Assembly: GCA_003280105.1 (NCBI GenBank)
Contig: QCFX01000013.1
Span: forward strand, 1-48,756
DNA length: 48,756 nt
DNA from: Prochlorococcus sp. AG-363-N20
GTDB lineage: Bacteria; Cyanobacteriota; Cyanobacteriia; PCC-6307; Cyanobiaceae
Direction: 5' to 3'
The notes under the pieces were generated by a model. The model was not told the DNA's origin and ran no database searches. It was given only the letters and a program-made list of their open reading frames with translations. Of this stretch, positions 8,723 through 19,732 are shown piece after piece; the first letter of the stretch is position 1, and the number at the start of each line of letters is the position of its first letter. The position numbers were made by a program, and so were the translations under genes.

Positions 8723-9813
8723 CGGACCCCCTTTAGATAATTAAGAATTCCCTTTGCCAAAGCAAAGGCAATATTTCTTCGATGGGAAGATTTTGCAAGT
8801 CGAGAAGAATCAAATCTGCCAGTTAAAAAGCCAATTTCAACAAGAGCAGCTGGCATATTAGTTCGCCTTATCACAAAAAATCTGCCTCTTCTCACACCTC
8901 TATCAGGAGTTCCAGAGGAAACTTTTAATAGTTCTTTCTGGATGCTCTCTGACAATTTTTTGCCACGGTATCCAGAGTAATAAAAGGTTTCAACTCCATT
9001 TACATTCTTTTTGCTTGTCCTTGAGGCATTTGCATGAATACTCACAAAGGCGGTAGCTCTGCTCCTGTTTGCTAATGCAACCCGAGGAGGTAGATCTAAA
9101 TCAATTTCAGATGTGCGAGTGAACTTTACCCTTACCCCTTTTTTTCTAAGAAGTTGACCTACTTGGAGAGAAACATCAAGAACTACATCTGTCTCTCGTA
9201 AACCTCCAATACCTACTGCTCCTGGGTCTGGACCACCGTGGCCAGGATCAATTACAACTAAATGTCGGGAATTTCTTAATTCTGGAAGATCAGAAAGAGA
9301 GTAATTAGAAGAAAAGGTTTTCTCATTTCGAGCATAATTGCTTGCATAGGATGCCTTATAAAGATTTCCTTCGCCAAATTTTCTAAGACCTCTAGTGGGT
9401 AAATCTACAAATTTAAGAGCCCAACGATCAGGAGAAGTTCCTTTTAGTGAAAGTTTAGTTGGATCTAGTGAAATAGAGGAATTAAATTCAATAACCAATC
9501 TAGTAATTCCCTTTTTAGGTTTACCGAGTCTTATTTCTTTAATTGGTCCGTTTCCTGAAAAACTTCTTGGTCTAGAAAGCTCCCCAGGAAAATCAATCCA
9601 TACTCGATCTCCATTCTCTTGAGATGATCGCTGATAGAAAGCTTTTAAACGAGTACCAATAGAAGTACGTAATAACAAAACACCATTTTCTTCTAAAGAC
9701 CATGCAGCTAAGCTACTGGCGGCTCTTGAAGGCAGATAAAAGGAATAAGTCAGTAGGGAAAGGAGGGCGGTTAAAGGAAGTGCTAACCGGCGTGAAGACC
9801 GCAAGGAAGCCAC
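8719..9813 (-). CDS. amiC: N-acetylmuramoyl-L-alanine amidase (AMIN + Amidase_3)
   Basis: This periplasmic zinc amidase cleaves the bond between MurNAc and L-Ala to separate daughter cells or trim septal peptidoglycan. The 364-residue protein has an Arg-rich N-terminus followed by a hydrophobic segment (about residues 11-33, a signal peptide or anchor). An AMIN-like beta domain (about 35-140) comes next, and then the Amidase_3 domain from VVIDPGHGG. The zinc ligands are His192, Glu207 and His260, with catalytic Glu326 in ALVEIGFLTG. The start is GTG at 9811-9813. It lies two bases behind the nitrilase gene and overlaps murI by four, so it is mid-operon. Confidence 0.93.
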   Translation of the reverse strand: MASLRSSRRLALPLTALLSLLTYSFYLPSRAASSLAAWSLEENGVLLLRTSIGTRLKAFYQRSSQENGDRVWIDFPGELSRPRSFSGNGPIKEIRLGKPKKGITRLVIEFNSSISLDPTKLSLKGTSPDRWALKFVDLPTRGLRKFGEGNLYKASYASNYARNEKTFSSNYSLSDLPELRNSRHLVVIDPGHGGPDPGAVGIGGLRETDVVLDVSLQVGQLLRKKGVRVKFTRTSEIDLDLPPRVALANRSRATAFVSIHANASRTSKKNVNGVETFYYSGYRGKKLSESIQKELLKVSSGTPDRGVRRGRFFVIRRTNMPAALVEIGFLTGRFDSSRLAKSSHRRNIAFALAKGILNYLKGVR

Positions 9814-9815
9814 TT

Positions 9816-10637
9816 CTAAAAAAGTGAAGGTTTTCGATGCTTAAGACTTGGCATCTGCTCTCTTATTCGAGCGACATGGCTTGTATCTACAGGCGCAATA
9901 GCTGCTCCTTGAAGAACCCCAGCATCTGCCAAGACCGTACCCCAAGGGTCTATAACCATTCCATGGCCATGGCTCTGACGCCGTTCATAATGCAATCCAG
10001 TTTGCGCTGGTGCGAGTACATATGCGGTGTTTTCAATTGCTCGGGCTTGAAGTAGTACTTGCCAATGATCCTTGCCCGTAAATGCGGTAAAAGCTGCTGG
10101 AATCATCAATAATTCAGCGCCCTGATCGACCAAGTGTCTATAAAGTTCTGGGAAACGTACGTCGTAGCAAATTGACAATCCGACTTTGCACAAGCCAGGT
10201 ACATCAACAACGGGAGGGGCAATATTGCCAGAAACAATGGTGGCTGATTCCCTATATGTATTGCCTTCTGGAAGATCAACATCAAAAAGGTGGATCTTGT
10301 CATATCTAGCTAACAATTGACCATCACGTCCAAAAAGCTCTGCTCGGTTGAGAGTTCGTTGACCGTCACCAACAGGGACGGGAAAGCCTCCACCTAGAAG
10401 GGCGACTTGATATCTTCTCGCCATTGTGACAAGGAAACGACTGCACTTCTCAGCAAGATCAGAAGCGATGTCCAGTTTCTTTGACTCATCTCCTAGAAAT
10501 GCGAAGTTTTCTGGCAAACCAATAAGCTCAGCCCCGCGGCGAGCCGCAAGTTCTATCTGCTCCTCAGCCGCGGAGAAATTAGCCTCTGGCTCAGAGGTGC
10601 TGGTTAGCTGCAATGCAGCTGCCAAGAAATCTGCCAC
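9816..10637 (-). CDS. carbon-nitrogen hydrolase (Nit1/Nit2-like amidase)
   Basis: The 273-residue enzyme is of the nitrilase superfamily. The catalytic triad is visible: Glu43 in GLPENFAFLG, Lys114 in RYDKIHLFDVD and Cys157 in LSICYDVRFPEL. The DVDLPEG and SICYDVRFPEL signatures place it with Nit1/Nit2 omega-amidases and deaminated-glutathione amidases. A metabolite-repair role in the cytosol is therefore more likely than true nitrile hydrolysis; this is family-level inference. Translation starts at GTG 10635-10637, because the nearest upstream ATG is followed by a stop after one codon. It sits between comB and amiC in a same-strand run and is only two bases from amiC. Confidence 0.9.
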   Translation of the reverse strand: MADFLAAALQLTSTSEPEANFSAAEEQIELAARRGAELIGLPENFAFLGDESKKLDIASDLAEKCSRFLVTMARRYQVALLGGGFPVPVGDGQRTLNRAELFGRDGQLLARYDKIHLFDVDLPEGNTYRESATIVSGNIAPPVVDVPGLCKVGLSICYDVRFPELYRHLVDQGAELLMIPAAFTAFTGKDHWQVLLQARAIENTAYVLAPAQTGLHYERRQSHGHGMVIDPWGTVLADAGVLQGAAIAPVDTSHVARIREQMPSLKHRKPSLF

Positions 10638-10669
10638 AAAGTTAATTCATTGAAAATGACTTTAAGAAA

Positions 10670-11401
10670 TCATGAGGCAACAAGTACCCCAATTTCTTTT
10701 TGCATTGGAACAATAGAGAGCTCATCTAGTGCTGCGCAACAAATGAAATCGGAATCATGATTACCAATTCCTGAAAGCCTTTGGCCATGGGTTGACTTAC
10801 GAAGACAGGCTTCAGGACTTTCCTTCCACTGTTCCCACAATCCAATTGCAGCAGTAAGTTCATCGTTAACAACGCTAACTAGACCCTTAGATTTCTGTAT
10901 CAGATAACTACCAAGAGAGCCAGCAGCCAGAGAGTCTTCCAAAGAATATGAACCTTCCCATCCACTTCCAAGAATCAAGACATGATCTGGGTTCTCTCTT
11001 AATAATCTTTCAGCTACTGCTTTTCTATTGGGGAGCGCAAGTGTATATAACATTTTTGAATTTCTAACACGATTTAAAGAACGAGTTCCATTAGTTGTAC
11101 TCATAAAAACTCTTTTACCACTAACTAAAGAAGGAAGGACATCAACCGGGGAATTACCCAAATCAAAGCCAGGCAATCGTTTTCCACCGCGCTCTCCTAG
11201 TAAAAGCCTTGAGGATTCAGGCCATTTGCCTGCTTGGGTTCTAAGTTGATCAATATCTGCAAAAACCGCTATTGCTTCTGCACCATTATTCAAAGCCCAT
11301 GCAATTGTGGTAGTTGCGCGAAGGACATCTATTACAACTGCTGTATCAGGCTCCAAACCATCAGGGACATCATCAGCCACGTGAAAATAAGAAACTTTCA
11401 T
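10670..11401 (-). CDS. comB: 2-phosphosulfolactate phosphatase-like protein (ComB family)
   Basis: The ComB family is named for the hydrolysis of 2-phosphosulfolactate to sulfolactate in coenzyme M synthesis. The 243-residue product shows the family pattern: an N-terminal [20 protein letters not shown] helix, then [32 protein letters not shown], and an acidic [16 protein letters not shown] helix. An ATG nine codons upstream (11426-11428) is also in frame. I prefer 11399-11401 because [11 protein letters not shown] is the typical family start. Cyanobacteria do not make coenzyme M, so the real substrate is open. It heads the run comB-nitrilase-amiC-murI-sds and diverges from ubiD across about 40 bases. 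Confidence 0.85.
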   Translation of the reverse strand: MKVSYFHVADDVPDGLEPDTAVVIDVLRATTTIAWALNNGAEAIAVFADIDQLRTQAGKWPESSRLLLGERGGKRLPGFDLGNSPVDVLPSLVSGKRVFMSTTNGTRSLNRVRNSKMLYTLALPNRKAVAERLLRENPDHVLILGSGWEGSYSLEDSLAAGSLGSYLIQKSKGLVSVVNDELTAAIGLWEQWKESPEACLRKSTHGQRLSGIGNHDSDFICCAALDELSIVPMQKEIGVLVAS

Positions 11402-11443
11402 TAACTTGTACTTAGGACTAGTAAACATTAATTAGATCATTTT

Positions 11444-13021
11444 GTGAAAAATTCTGGTTTCATGCGAGCAATTGGTTCCAAACAAGCATCTGGGGATTTA
11501 AGGAAATTCCTAAAGGTACTAGAAGAACGTGGCCAATTAAAAAGAATCAAAGCCAAAGTAAATCCTGACCTGGAAATTGCTGCAATCAGTGATCGAGTAC
11601 TTGCCTCAGGTGGACCTGCACTTTTGTTCGAGAACGTAATCGGTTCAGAAATACCTGTTGTGACAAATCTACTTGGGACGATGGAAAGAGTCGTTTGGAG
11701 TATGGGGCTAGAGAGTGAAGAACAGCTAGAAGATCTCGGTGCAAAATTAGCATTACTTCAGCAACCAAGTCCTCCAAAAGGAATTCGTGAGACCTACAAT
11801 TTTGCGAATGTATTTTGGGACCTAATAAAAGCCAGACCAGATAGAGATTTGACGCCTCCTTGTCATCAAATAATCATTGAAGAAAAAGAGATTGACTTAT
11901 ACAAGTTGCCTTTAATTAGACCATGGCCAAAAGATGCAGAAGGTGTAATTACCTTGGGGTTAGTGATAACTAAAGACCCAGAGAATGGTGTGCCAAATGT
12001 AGGCGTATATAGGCTCCAAAGGCAATCAAGTAAAACAATGACTGTTCATTGGCTAAGTGTTCGAGGTGGTGCTCGACACCTCCGTAAAGCAGCGGCAATG
12101 GGTAAGCCATTAGAAGTTGCTGTAGCAGTTGGAGTCGATCCTTTGCTGATAATGGCAGCTGCAACACCCATCCCAGTTCAACTAAGCGAATGGTTGTTTG
12201 CAGGTCTTTATGCAGGAAAAGGAGTGAGGCTCACAAAGTGCAAAACAATAGATTTATTAGTTCCAAGCCATAGTGAATTTGTCCTAGAAGGAACAATTAC
12301 ACCTGGAGAAGAAATGAAGGATGGCCCTTTTGGCGATCATATGGGCTTTTATGGAGGCGTTGAAAAGTCTCCACTTATTAGATTTAACTGCATAACACAT
12401 CGAAAAAAGCCAACTTTACTTTGTACGTTCAGTGGAAGGCCGCCTAAAGAAGAGGCAATGCTCGCTATAGCGCTAAACAGAATATATACACCAATTTTAA
12501 GAAAACAAATTCCGGAAATAAAAGACTTTTTCTTACCAATGGAGGCCCTTAGTTACAAACTGGCAATTATTTCTATCGATAAAGCCTATCCAGGTCAGGC
12601 CAAAAGCGCAGCGATGGCATTTTGGAGTGCTCTTCCACAATTTACCTACACAAAATTCGTCATTGTTGTCGATTCGACTATTAACGTTAGAGATCCTCGT
12701 CAAGTGATTTGGGCAATAGCAAGCCAAGTTGACCCACAAAGAGACGTAATGGTTATCAAAAACACACCATTTGACTCACTGGATTTTGCTAGTGAGAATA
12801 TTGGATTGGGTGGCAGGATGGCTATTGATGCAACTACTAAAATTAGTCCTGAGACAAAGCATGAATGGGGAGAAGCTCTATCAAGGCCTAATGAGTTAGA
12901 TGCTTCAATAGATGATCGTTGGGAAGAACTGGGTTTAGGAGATATAGATAATAATGATCCCGACCCAAGATTATTTGGATATGTAATGGAACAATTAATG
13001 CGTTATAGAAAATCGAAGTAG
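11444..13021 (+). CDS. ubiD: UbiD-family decarboxylase
   Basis: UbiD enzymes use prenylated FMN to decarboxylate aromatic or alpha,beta-unsaturated acids. The cyanobacterial member is thought to act on the prenylated 4-hydroxybenzoate intermediate of plastoquinone synthesis. The 525-residue protein contains the family's ASGGPALLFENV segment, VYRLQRQSSKTMTVHW, the acidic segment EGTITPGEEMKDGPFGDHMG, and the late NIGLGGRMAIDAT stretch. The first start is GTG at 11444-11446; the ATG at 11462 (MRAIGSKQ) is an alternative, neither with a clear Shine-Dalgarno. It opens a plus-strand run with aroA, the methyltransferase and glmU, and its promoter must lie in the short divergent space shared with comB. 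Confidence 0.92.
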   Translation: MKNSGFMRAIGSKQASGDLRKFLKVLEERGQLKRIKAKVNPDLEIAAISDRVLASGGPALLFENVIGSEIPVVTNLLGTMERVVWSMGLESEEQLEDLGAKLALLQQPSPPKGIRETYNFANVFWDLIKARPDRDLTPPCHQIIIEEKEIDLYKLPLIRPWPKDAEGVITLGLVITKDPENGVPNVGVYRLQRQSSKTMTVHWLSVRGGARHLRKAAAMGKPLEVAVAVGVDPLLIMAAATPIPVQLSEWLFAGLYAGKGVRLTKCKTIDLLVPSHSEFVLEGTITPGEEMKDGPFGDHMGFYGGVEKSPLIRFNCITHRKKPTLLCTFSGRPPKEEAMLAIALNRIYTPILRKQIPEIKDFFLPMEALSYKLAIISIDKAYPGQAKSAAMAFWSALPQFTYTKFVIVVDSTINVRDPRQVIWAIASQVDPQRDVMVIKNTPFDSLDFASENIGLGGRMAIDATTKISPETKHEWGEALSRPNELDASIDDRWEELGLGDIDNNDPDPRLFGYVMEQLMRYRKSK

Positions 13022-13080
13022 TTAGTATCTATTAATGCCATGGGGCAATAAGATCAGAAGATAAATGAAATTGGTCATCC

Positions 13081-14415
13081 TTGACAGATCCAAGCATTTC
13101 TTTATCTACATATCATCTAAAAGCTGGGGGAAGCTTGAAGGGGAAGGTGCGAGTACCTGGAGATAAGTCAATCTCTCATAGAGCACTTTTATTTGGAGCC
13201 ATATCTGAAGGAGTAACAAAAATAGAAGGGCTGCTACCAGCCGAGGACCCAATTAGTACAGCCCGTTGTCTTAGACAAATGGGAGTAAGAATCAGTTCTA
13301 TATCAAAAGGAAGTTCAGTCGAAATTGAAGGTGTCGGTTTAAACGGGCTAAAGGAGCCCAAAGAAATTCTTGATTGCGGTAACTCAGGGACAACAATGCG
13401 ATTATTACTAGGTTTGTTGGTTGGGAGAGAGGGTAAACATTTTGTTTTAACTGGGGATAAATCCCTTCGAAGTAGACCTATGAATCGAGTAGGGCAACCA
13501 CTAAAAATGATGGGAGCAAGCGTTCGAGGCCGTTCAAATGGAAACTTGGCACCTCTTTCTGTATTAGGTCAAAAACTCCACGGAGCTGTTATTGGAACAC
13601 CTATTGCAAGCGCACAAGTTAAATCAGCAATAATGCTTGCCGCCTTGACCGCGAATGGACCAACATCTGTCATTGAACCAACTCATTCAAGGGATCACAG
13701 TGAAAGGATGTTGAAAGCCTTTGGAGCCAAACTTGAAATTGGAGGTGAAATGGGTAGGCACGTAAAAATTTCACCAGGAACAAAATTAAAAGGGCAATCG
13801 GTAGTAGTTCCTGGTGACATAAGTTCAGCAGCCTTTTGGTTAGTAGCCGCAACTCTGGTACCAGACTCAGTAATAACTATTGAGAATGTAGGACTAAACC
13901 CTACAAGAACAGGGATAATAGAAGTGCTTGAACAAATGGAAGCAAACTTTCAAATAAAAAACAAAAGAGATATTGCAGGGGAGCCTGTGGGTGATATTCA
14001 AGTCCAATACAAAGCACAATTAAAACCTTTCAAAATCGATGGAGAAATAATGCCTCGCTTAATTGATGAAGTGCCAATACTTTCTGTAGCTGCTTGTTTT
14101 TGCAATGGTATAAGTCAGATCACAGGGGGCAGTGAGCTTAGAGTGAAAGAAACTGATCGTTTGGCCGTAATGGCTAGACAACTAAAGAGAATGGGGGCAA
14201 ATATTCAAGAAGAACCAGATGGGATGACGATTAAAGGAACAAACAAATTAATAGGAACATCTCTAGATAGTGAAACTGATCATCGCGTTGCAATGAGTCT
14301 TGCGATTGCTGGGTTATTAGCAAAAGGTGATTCAACTATAAATAATAGCAATGCAGCAGATATATCATACCCAGGTTTTTGGTCTGAACTAGAACGTCTA
14401 CAACAGTACAATTAA
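13081..14415 (+). CDS. aroA: 3-phosphoshikimate 1-carboxyvinyltransferase (EPSP synthase)
   Basis: This is the sixth step of the shikimate pathway, joining shikimate-3-phosphate and phosphoenolpyruvate. The 444-residue protein has the N-terminal [17 protein letters not shown] motif with its substrate-binding Lys and Arg, the [17 protein letters not shown] motif, and the second-half [17 protein letters not shown] motif with the catalytic Glu and Arg. The start is TTG at 13081-13083: an in-frame TGA lies 15 bases upstream (13066-13068), and no ATG precedes the essential GDKS motif, so a non-ATG start is forced. The upstream gene ubiD ends 59 bases before it on the same strand. Confidence 0.96.
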   Translation: MTDPSISLSTYHLKAGGSLKGKVRVPGDKSISHRALLFGAISEGVTKIEGLLPAEDPISTARCLRQMGVRISSISKGSSVEIEGVGLNGLKEPKEILDCGNSGTTMRLLLGLLVGREGKHFVLTGDKSLRSRPMNRVGQPLKMMGASVRGRSNGNLAPLSVLGQKLHGAVIGTPIASAQVKSAIMLAALTANGPTSVIEPTHSRDHSERMLKAFGAKLEIGGEMGRHVKISPGTKLKGQSVVVPGDISSAAFWLVAATLVPDSVITIENVGLNPTRTGIIEVLEQMEANFQIKNKRDIAGEPVGDIQVQYKAQLKPFKIDGEIMPRLIDEVPILSVAACFCNGISQITGGSELRVKETDRLAVMARQLKRMGANIQEEPDGMTIKGTNKLIGTSLDSETDHRVAMSLAIAGLLAKGDSTINNSNAADISYPGFWSELERLQQYN

Positions 14416-14429
14416 TAAAAACAACTACC

Positions 14430-15353
14430 TTGCACCCTTTAGGAGAACTTACAACTTTTGAGACAAAAGATGGGAGTCTATCTATTCATAGTAAATTATT
14501 CAATGAAGCATTTCATAGCAATATAGGTGCAAGAACAGAAGCTCAACAGAAATTCATAAATACAGCAGAGATTAAAAGGTTTAAAAAAGTGGATAAAATT
14601 TTCATTCTAGATGTATGTTTTGGTATTGGTTATAATTCTGCTTGTTTATTTGAATCACTAAGAGATAATCAATTACCAAATTTTGAATGGTGGGGTTTAG
14701 AAATAGATCGGAGGCCATTAGAAATTGGGAATAGAAATCCTAAATACTTTTACAATTGGTCTTCTGAAGTAAAGGAATTACTTAAAGCAGTTGAAAGATT
14801 TAATGGGTGGAAACACGAAAGGAATAAGGGAAAAATCCTCTGGGGGGACGCAAGGCAACAAATTAATTCACTACCCAATAACATGTTTTTTGATCTAATA
14901 ATGCTTGATGCCTTTTCTCCAAAACAATGTCCAGAACTATGGAGTGAAGAGTTTCTACTTAGACTATCGAATAAACTTTCCTCAGGAGGGAGACTTATTA
15001 CTTATTGCCGAGCAGCTGCAATAAGAGGAAGTCTTAAAAGAGCTGGTTTGATCTTGGGTTCGATATTGCCTTCCAAAGGGAATGAAACCTCATGGAGTGC
15101 TGGAACATTAGGAATAAATTCAATGAAAAATTGCAACAGTACAAAATCAGGTAAGAGTTGGAGATCTCTTAGCCCAATGGAGGAAGAACACCTATTAACT
15201 AAAGCCGCAATACCGTATAGAGATCCCAGCGGAATAGGCACTAAAGAGCTAATACTGGCAAGGCGGAGAGCTGAGCAAGAGAACTGCGGTCTTGAAACTA
15301 CAAGTAAATGGAAAAAAAGATGGGATCAGGCAAATTTGTTCTCAAGCCAGTAG
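14430..15353 (+). CDS. MnmC-type tRNA 5-methylaminomethyl-2-thiouridine methyltransferase domain protein
   Basis: This 307-residue SAM-dependent methyltransferase is of the MnmC N-terminal (DUF752) family, which completes the mnm5s2U34 modification of tRNA wobble positions. The visible motifs are FHSNIGARTEAQQKF near the N-terminus, the SAM-binding motif FILDVCFGIGYNSACLFES, and the DLIMLDAFSPKQCPELWSEEF catalytic segment. It lacks the FAD-oxidase domain fused to it in E. coli MnmC, so it is the stand-alone form. Start TTG at 14430 is inferred; the frame is open further upstream into aroA but has no other usable start there. It follows aroA by 14 bases and precedes glmU by 25. Confidence 0.85.
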   Translation: MHPLGELTTFETKDGSLSIHSKLFNEAFHSNIGARTEAQQKFINTAEIKRFKKVDKIFILDVCFGIGYNSACLFESLRDNQLPNFEWWGLEIDRRPLEIGNRNPKYFYNWSSEVKELLKAVERFNGWKHERNKGKILWGDARQQINSLPNNMFFDLIMLDAFSPKQCPELWSEEFLLRLSNKLSSGGRLITYCRAAAIRGSLKRAGLILGSILPSKGNETSWSAGTLGINSMKNCNSTKSGKSWRSLSPMEEEHLLTKAAIPYRDPSGIGTKELILARRRAEQENCGLETTSKWKKRWDQANLFSSQ

Positions 15354-15378
15354 ATTCCAGGCGGGACGACATTAAAGC

Positions 15379-16740
15379 ATGCTCGCCGTAGCAATTTTAG
15401 CTGCAGGTAAAGGAACTCGTATCAAAAGCGATCTTCCAAAAGTTCTGCAAAAACTTGCAGGAAAATCTCTAATTGAAAGAGTGATTAAAAACTGCAATGG
15501 ATTATCTCCTGAAAAAAATATAGTCATCGTTGGGCACCAAGCAAATCTCGTAGAAGAACATTTAGTTCATATAAATGGGTTAGAGTTTATTAGGCAGGTT
15601 CCACAAAATGGAACGGGCCATGCAGTACAACAGTTAATACCATATTTACAAGACTTTGATGGAGATCTTCTTGTTCTAAATGGTGACGTACCTCTATTGA
15701 AAAGCTCTACAATTGAAGAATTGGTAAGACAGCATAGATCCTTCAAAGCAGGTGTAACGCTTCTTTCTTCAAGAGTTTCCAACCCAAAGGGCTATGGAAG
15801 AGTATTCGCTGATCAAAACAATAACGTTCGAGAAATTATCGAAGATAGAGACTGTAACAAGGAAGAATTAACTAATAATCTTATAAATGCTGGAATTTAC
15901 TGCTTTAACTGGAGACAATTGAAAGAAATATTACCTAGCTTATCTAGCGAAAATGAACAGGGAGAAATCTACATCACAGACACTATAGAAAAGATTAGTG
16001 TGGCAATGCATCTAGAAATAACAAACTCTGATGAGATAACAGGTGTTAATGATCGCTCTGATTTATCATATTGCGAGGATTTAATTCAGAAAGAGCTTCG
16101 TAAATATTGGATGTTGAATGGAGTAACCTTTACAGATGCTCAAAGCTGTACATTAAGTGAAGAATGTAGATTTGAGCAAGATGTAATTGTTGAGCCACAA
16201 ACACATTTTCGTGGTAATTGTGTTGTTGGGAAACACTGCAGGTTAGGCCCTGGCACCTTAATCCAAAACTCAGAGTTAGGAGATAATGTTGTCGTTTTAC
16301 AATCAGTATTAACTTCTGCAAGAGTTGAGAACAACTCAAAGATAGGTCCATTCTCTCATATACGTCCTGACACCACTATTGGTACTGATTGCAAGATCGG
16401 AAATTTTGTTGAAATCAAAAAGAGTGTGTTAGGAGAAAGTACCAAGGTAAACCATTTGAGCTATATAGGGGACTCATTTCTTGGGTCAAAAGTGAATATT
16501 GGAGCAGGAACTATTACGGCTAACTATGACGGGACACAAAAACATCGGACAATCATTGGTGACAACAGTAAAACAGGGGCTAATTCAGTTCTAGTAGCCC
16601 CAATTCATATAGGATCTAGTGTCACGGTTGGGGCAGGGTCAACACTAACTAAAGATGTCCCAAGTTTTTCATTAGCGCTAGGGAGAGCAAAGCAATTTAT
16701 TAAAACGAATTGGAAGAACTCGCGAAAATCTAAAGATTAA
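15379..16740 (+). CDS. glmU: bifunctional N-acetylglucosamine-1-phosphate uridyltransferase / glucosamine-1-phosphate acetyltransferase
   Basis: GlmU makes UDP-GlcNAc for peptidoglycan and lipid A. The 453-residue protein has the N-terminal nucleotidyltransferase motif [17 protein letters not shown], the NGDVPLL metal-binding segment, and a C-terminal left-handed beta-helix of hexapeptide repeats (from about residue 260). The acetyltransferase active-site stretch is [20 protein letters not shown], followed by NYDG. Length is normal, with both domains complete. It is the last gene of the ubiD-aroA-methyltransferase-glmU run. Its stop overlaps the 3' end of murF by 11 bases, so two cell-wall precursor genes converge here. 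Confidence 0.97.
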   Translation: MLAVAILAAGKGTRIKSDLPKVLQKLAGKSLIERVIKNCNGLSPEKNIVIVGHQANLVEEHLVHINGLEFIRQVPQNGTGHAVQQLIPYLQDFDGDLLVLNGDVPLLKSSTIEELVRQHRSFKAGVTLLSSRVSNPKGYGRVFADQNNNVREIIEDRDCNKEELTNNLINAGIYCFNWRQLKEILPSLSSENEQGEIYITDTIEKISVAMHLEITNSDEITGVNDRSDLSYCEDLIQKELRKYWMLNGVTFTDAQSCTLSEECRFEQDVIVEPQTHFRGNCVVGKHCRLGPGTLIQNSELGDNVVVLQSVLTSARVENNSKIGPFSHIRPDTTIGTDCKIGNFVEIKKSVLGESTKVNHLSYIGDSFLGSKVNIGAGTITANYDGTQKHRTIIGDNSKTGANSVLVAPIHIGSSVTVGAGSTLTKDVPSFSLALGRAKQFIKTNWKNSRKSKD

Positions 16741-18112
16741 GATGGGCAAGTAATGGGATTAATCTCTCTAGCTCTATTGCTCTACTTGCTTTAAGCAAGA
16801 CAACGTCACCACAGCGAAGCCAAGATTTTAGAGGGGTCAATGCCTCTTCAGCAGAAGAAACAACGGCACATCTAGTGATCAAATTAGCCGCAACATCGTT
16901 AATAGATTCCGCCACTCTTCCTTCTGCAACGATTACAAGGCCGTCTAGAGATAATTCAATAACTCGTTCGACAACCTGACGATGTAAATCAATGGAAAAC
17001 TCTCCTAATTCTCGCATCTCTCCAAGTACAGCAAAGTGTCTACCTGGTTTATTTACTAATAGGTTCAATGCTGCATAGACAGACTCTGGAGAAGCATTAT
17101 ATGTCTCATCTAAAATAGTTATTTTGTCTAAACTCAGGATTGAATTACGTCCAGGAGTTTGTACAATTTTAAGTCTCTTTAGCTTATTTTTGGGGATAGA
17201 GAATTCACGCGAAACGCCTAACGCCAATAAAAAGTTGAGTGCATTATGCCTACCATGAAGAGGCAAATGAAAAATATCACCCTCAAGTTCTAAAGATTGG
17301 GTATCAGAAATAAAATTGCCTACCAACTCTTTTGAGGAAGAAAGTAGTGCTTTATTTTTATCATGCGAAAGTGAGACTCTAACCACCCGACCATTCCACA
17401 CTTTAGACAACTCAGTTTCTAATAGTGGGTCTCCAGCAGGAATAACAACCAAGCCATCAGGATGAAGATAGGAAGTAACTTCACACTTTGCTTTGGCAAT
17501 ATTTGCTCGACTACCAAGTAAACCAACGTGCGAAGTGCCAATATTCGTTATCACAACAATATTAGGTTCAGAACATCTCGATAGTCGAGTTATTTCGCCA
17601 AGGCCACGCATCGCCATTTCTACAACTATGGCCTTATCATTTGAATTGGCAGAAAGTATTGTTTGTGGAACACCTACATCGTTGTTGTTATTAGATAAAG
17701 TAGAGGTGATTGCACCAATTCCAGACAAAGAGGAGGATATCAATTGTCTAGTAGTCGTTTTACCGACTGAGCCCGTGACAGCAATAACTGGGATACCTAA
17801 ATCACGGCGGTGAAGCAAGGCAATTTTCTGATATGCCTCCAGAGTGTCATCAACTAACCAATAAATAAGATCTTTAGGGATTGGAAATTTATTATGCTTA
17901 GAAACAATTGCAGCTTGTACATCAAGCTTGACTGCTTCATGAAGAAATTCGTGTCCATCAAAGTTGTCTCCTACCAAAGGAACAAAAAAACTTCCTGCTT
18001 TTAATGTTCTAGTATCTGTTGAAACCTTGCCAATAGGTAAATCGCAATCAATTTTGTTTTGACTTATGGGGTCACCCCAGACCTCTTTTAAATGTCGGAG
18101 ATATAACGCCAT
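16730..18112 (-). CDS. murF: UDP-N-acetylmuramoyl-tripeptide--D-alanyl-D-alanine ligase
   Basis: MurF adds D-Ala-D-Ala to the UDP-MurNAc-tripeptide, the last cytoplasmic ATP-dependent step of peptidoglycan precursor synthesis. The 460-residue protein shows the N-terminal substrate domain with [20 protein letters not shown], the Mur-ligase P-loop [14 protein letters not shown], the central [18 protein letters not shown] and [10 protein letters not shown] motifs, and the C-terminal domain with [16 protein letters not shown]. The ATG start is at 18110-18112. It is the downstream end of the menD-menB-glgA-murF minus-strand run, separated from glgA by about 100 bases without a visible gene. Confidence 0.96.
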   Translation of the reverse strand: MALYLRHLKEVWGDPISQNKIDCDLPIGKVSTDTRTLKAGSFFVPLVGDNFDGHEFLHEAVKLDVQAAIVSKHNKFPIPKDLIYWLVDDTLEAYQKIALLHRRDLGIPVIAVTGSVGKTTTRQLISSSLSGIGAITSTLSNNNNDVGVPQTILSANSNDKAIVVEMAMRGLGEITRLSRCSEPNIVVITNIGTSHVGLLGSRANIAKAKCEVTSYLHPDGLVVIPAGDPLLETELSKVWNGRVVRVSLSHDKNKALLSSSKELVGNFISDTQSLELEGDIFHLPLHGRHNALNFLLALGVSREFSIPKNKLKRLKIVQTPGRNSILSLDKITILDETYNASPESVYAALNLLVNKPGRHFAVLGEMRELGEFSIDLHRQVVERVIELSLDGLVIVAEGRVAESINDVAANLITRCAVVSSAEEALTPLKSWLRCGDVVLLKASRAIELERLIPLLAHLNL

Positions 18113-18213
18113 TGAAATAAGTCCATTAGAGAGATGTTTCTGCTAAAAATAGTTATCTATTCAAAAATCATACATAGAGGAAGTTGATTGGTAATCTTTC
18201 TTGAGTAAAGGTT

Positions 18214-19680
18214 TCAGATTTTAGTGATATTTTTAGCGTTTAAAGAAGGATCTGCTTCTTGACCAAGGGAAAGAGTCTGCACAACATTAATATCCGGTGA
18301 GGGCTCTTTAGTCCCACAAACTTCTTTGTACATTAGATCATAATCCTGAGCTGACTTATCCCAGCTAAAGACCTCCTTCATCGCTCTTCCTTGCAATGCT
18401 TTCCAAGAATCACGATGTCGATAGGCCTCCCAAGATCTAACTAATGCTGTATAAAAGTCAATTGGTTCATAACGATCAAAACAAAAACCAGTGCCATTCA
18501 TATCAATTGGATTATGAGGTTTAACAGTATCTACAAGGCCTCCAACATTTCTTACTATCGGGATAGAGCCATACCTCATTGCAAGTAGTTGACTGATCCC
18601 ACAAGGCTCGAATCTACTAGGCATTAGGAAAGCATCAGAGCCAGCATAAATCAAGCGTGCGAGTCTATCGTCATAAGTAAGGAATACAGCGAATCTACCA
18701 GGATAATTAACGGCTAGTTGCCATAAAGAAGATTCCAATTTTCTGTCCCCTGTCCCTAAAACAACAATTTGAGAATCTGTATATGCGAGCAAACGATTAG
18801 CTACTTGAAGTAATAATTCAACCCCTTTCTGATCGACGATTCTACTAACCATTCCCAAAAGATAGGTTTCTGGGTCTAATTGAAGTCCCATTTGCTCTTG
18901 GAGAGCTTTCTTATTTAAAGAGCGTTTAGATATATCCTCAGAGTTAAAATTTGCAGGGAGAGATTGGTCAGTGGAAGGATCCCATTCACTCAGGTCAATC
19001 CCATTCAAAATGCCCCGTAATTTACCTGAGACATAATTAAGCAGCCCATCCAAGTTCTCTCCATATTCCGGGGTGCATATCTCTTTAGAATAGGTAGGTG
19101 AGACAGCGTTGACGCGATCTGCATACAACAAAGCTGCTGCCATCGTGTGATCTCCACTCATATACCAAGGGCACCAGGTAATTCGGTCCAACTTCCAACG
19201 CCATGGTCCTTGGTATTTAAGATTATGGATAGTGAAAACTGTACTTATTTCGGGATCCTGATGCATCCAAACAGGAATCATTCCAGTATGCCAATCGTGG
19301 CAATGAAGTAGCTGCGGTTTCCATTTATTCCATGCAAATTCAGCCGTAGCACTTGCAAAAAAAGTAAATCTCCAATCCTCATCATCACCTCCATAAATAT
19401 TTTCAGAGTCAAAAGCTGGGTGCCCAACTAAATACAAAGGCAAATTTGACGTAGGGTGCTTAGTTTCATAGACGGAAAACTCAGAGCCCATTGTTTGAGC
19501 TCTAAAAACAGGTTCATCTGGAATTTGTAAAATCGACCAAAGTCTGCTGTATCCAGGGATTATTACGCGAACATCATGTCCAAGTTTAGCCAATGCAGGT
19601 GGCAAGGATCCTACGACATCTCCCATGCCGCCGACTTTCACCATCGGCGCGCATTCGGCAGCTGCAAATAACACGCGCAT
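18214..19680 (-). CDS. glgA: glycogen synthase (ADP-glucose type)
   Basis: GlgA extends alpha-1,4-glucan chains from ADP-glucose, the main carbon store of cyanobacteria. The GT5 signature [16 protein letters not shown] lies near the N-terminus, and the C-terminal Rossmann domain carries [20 protein letters not shown], with the catalytic Glu, followed by [10 protein letters not shown]. The frame is open to an ATG seven codons further upstream (19699-19701). I start at 19678-19680 because [18 protein letters not shown] is the canonical GT5 start. The product is about 488 residues, normal for the family. It follows menB by roughly 50 bases. The branching enzyme glgB lies at the right edge of the window, not in the same operon. 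Confidence 0.96.
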   Translation of the reverse strand: MRVLFAAAECAPMVKVGGMGDVVGSLPPALAKLGHDVRVIIPGYSRLWSILQIPDEPVFRAQTMGSEFSVYETKHPTSNLPLYLVGHPAFDSENIYGGDDEDWRFTFFASATAEFAWNKWKPQLLHCHDWHTGMIPVWMHQDPEISTVFTIHNLKYQGPWRWKLDRITWCPWYMSGDHTMAAALLYADRVNAVSPTYSKEICTPEYGENLDGLLNYVSGKLRGILNGIDLSEWDPSTDQSLPANFNSEDISKRSLNKKALQEQMGLQLDPETYLLGMVSRIVDQKGVELLLQVANRLLAYTDSQIVVLGTGDRKLESSLWQLAVNYPGRFAVFLTYDDRLARLIYAGSDAFLMPSRFEPCGISQLLAMRYGSIPIVRNVGGLVDTVKPHNPIDMNGTGFCFDRYEPIDFYTALVRSWEAYRHRDSWKALQGRAMKEVFSWDKSAQDYDLMYKEVCGTKEPSPDINVVQTLSLGQEADPSLNAKNITKI

Positions 19681-19732
19681 AAGTTTTTTTTTCAGCAACA
19701 AAGACTCTATAAGGACTTAGGTCAAAGTTGTG

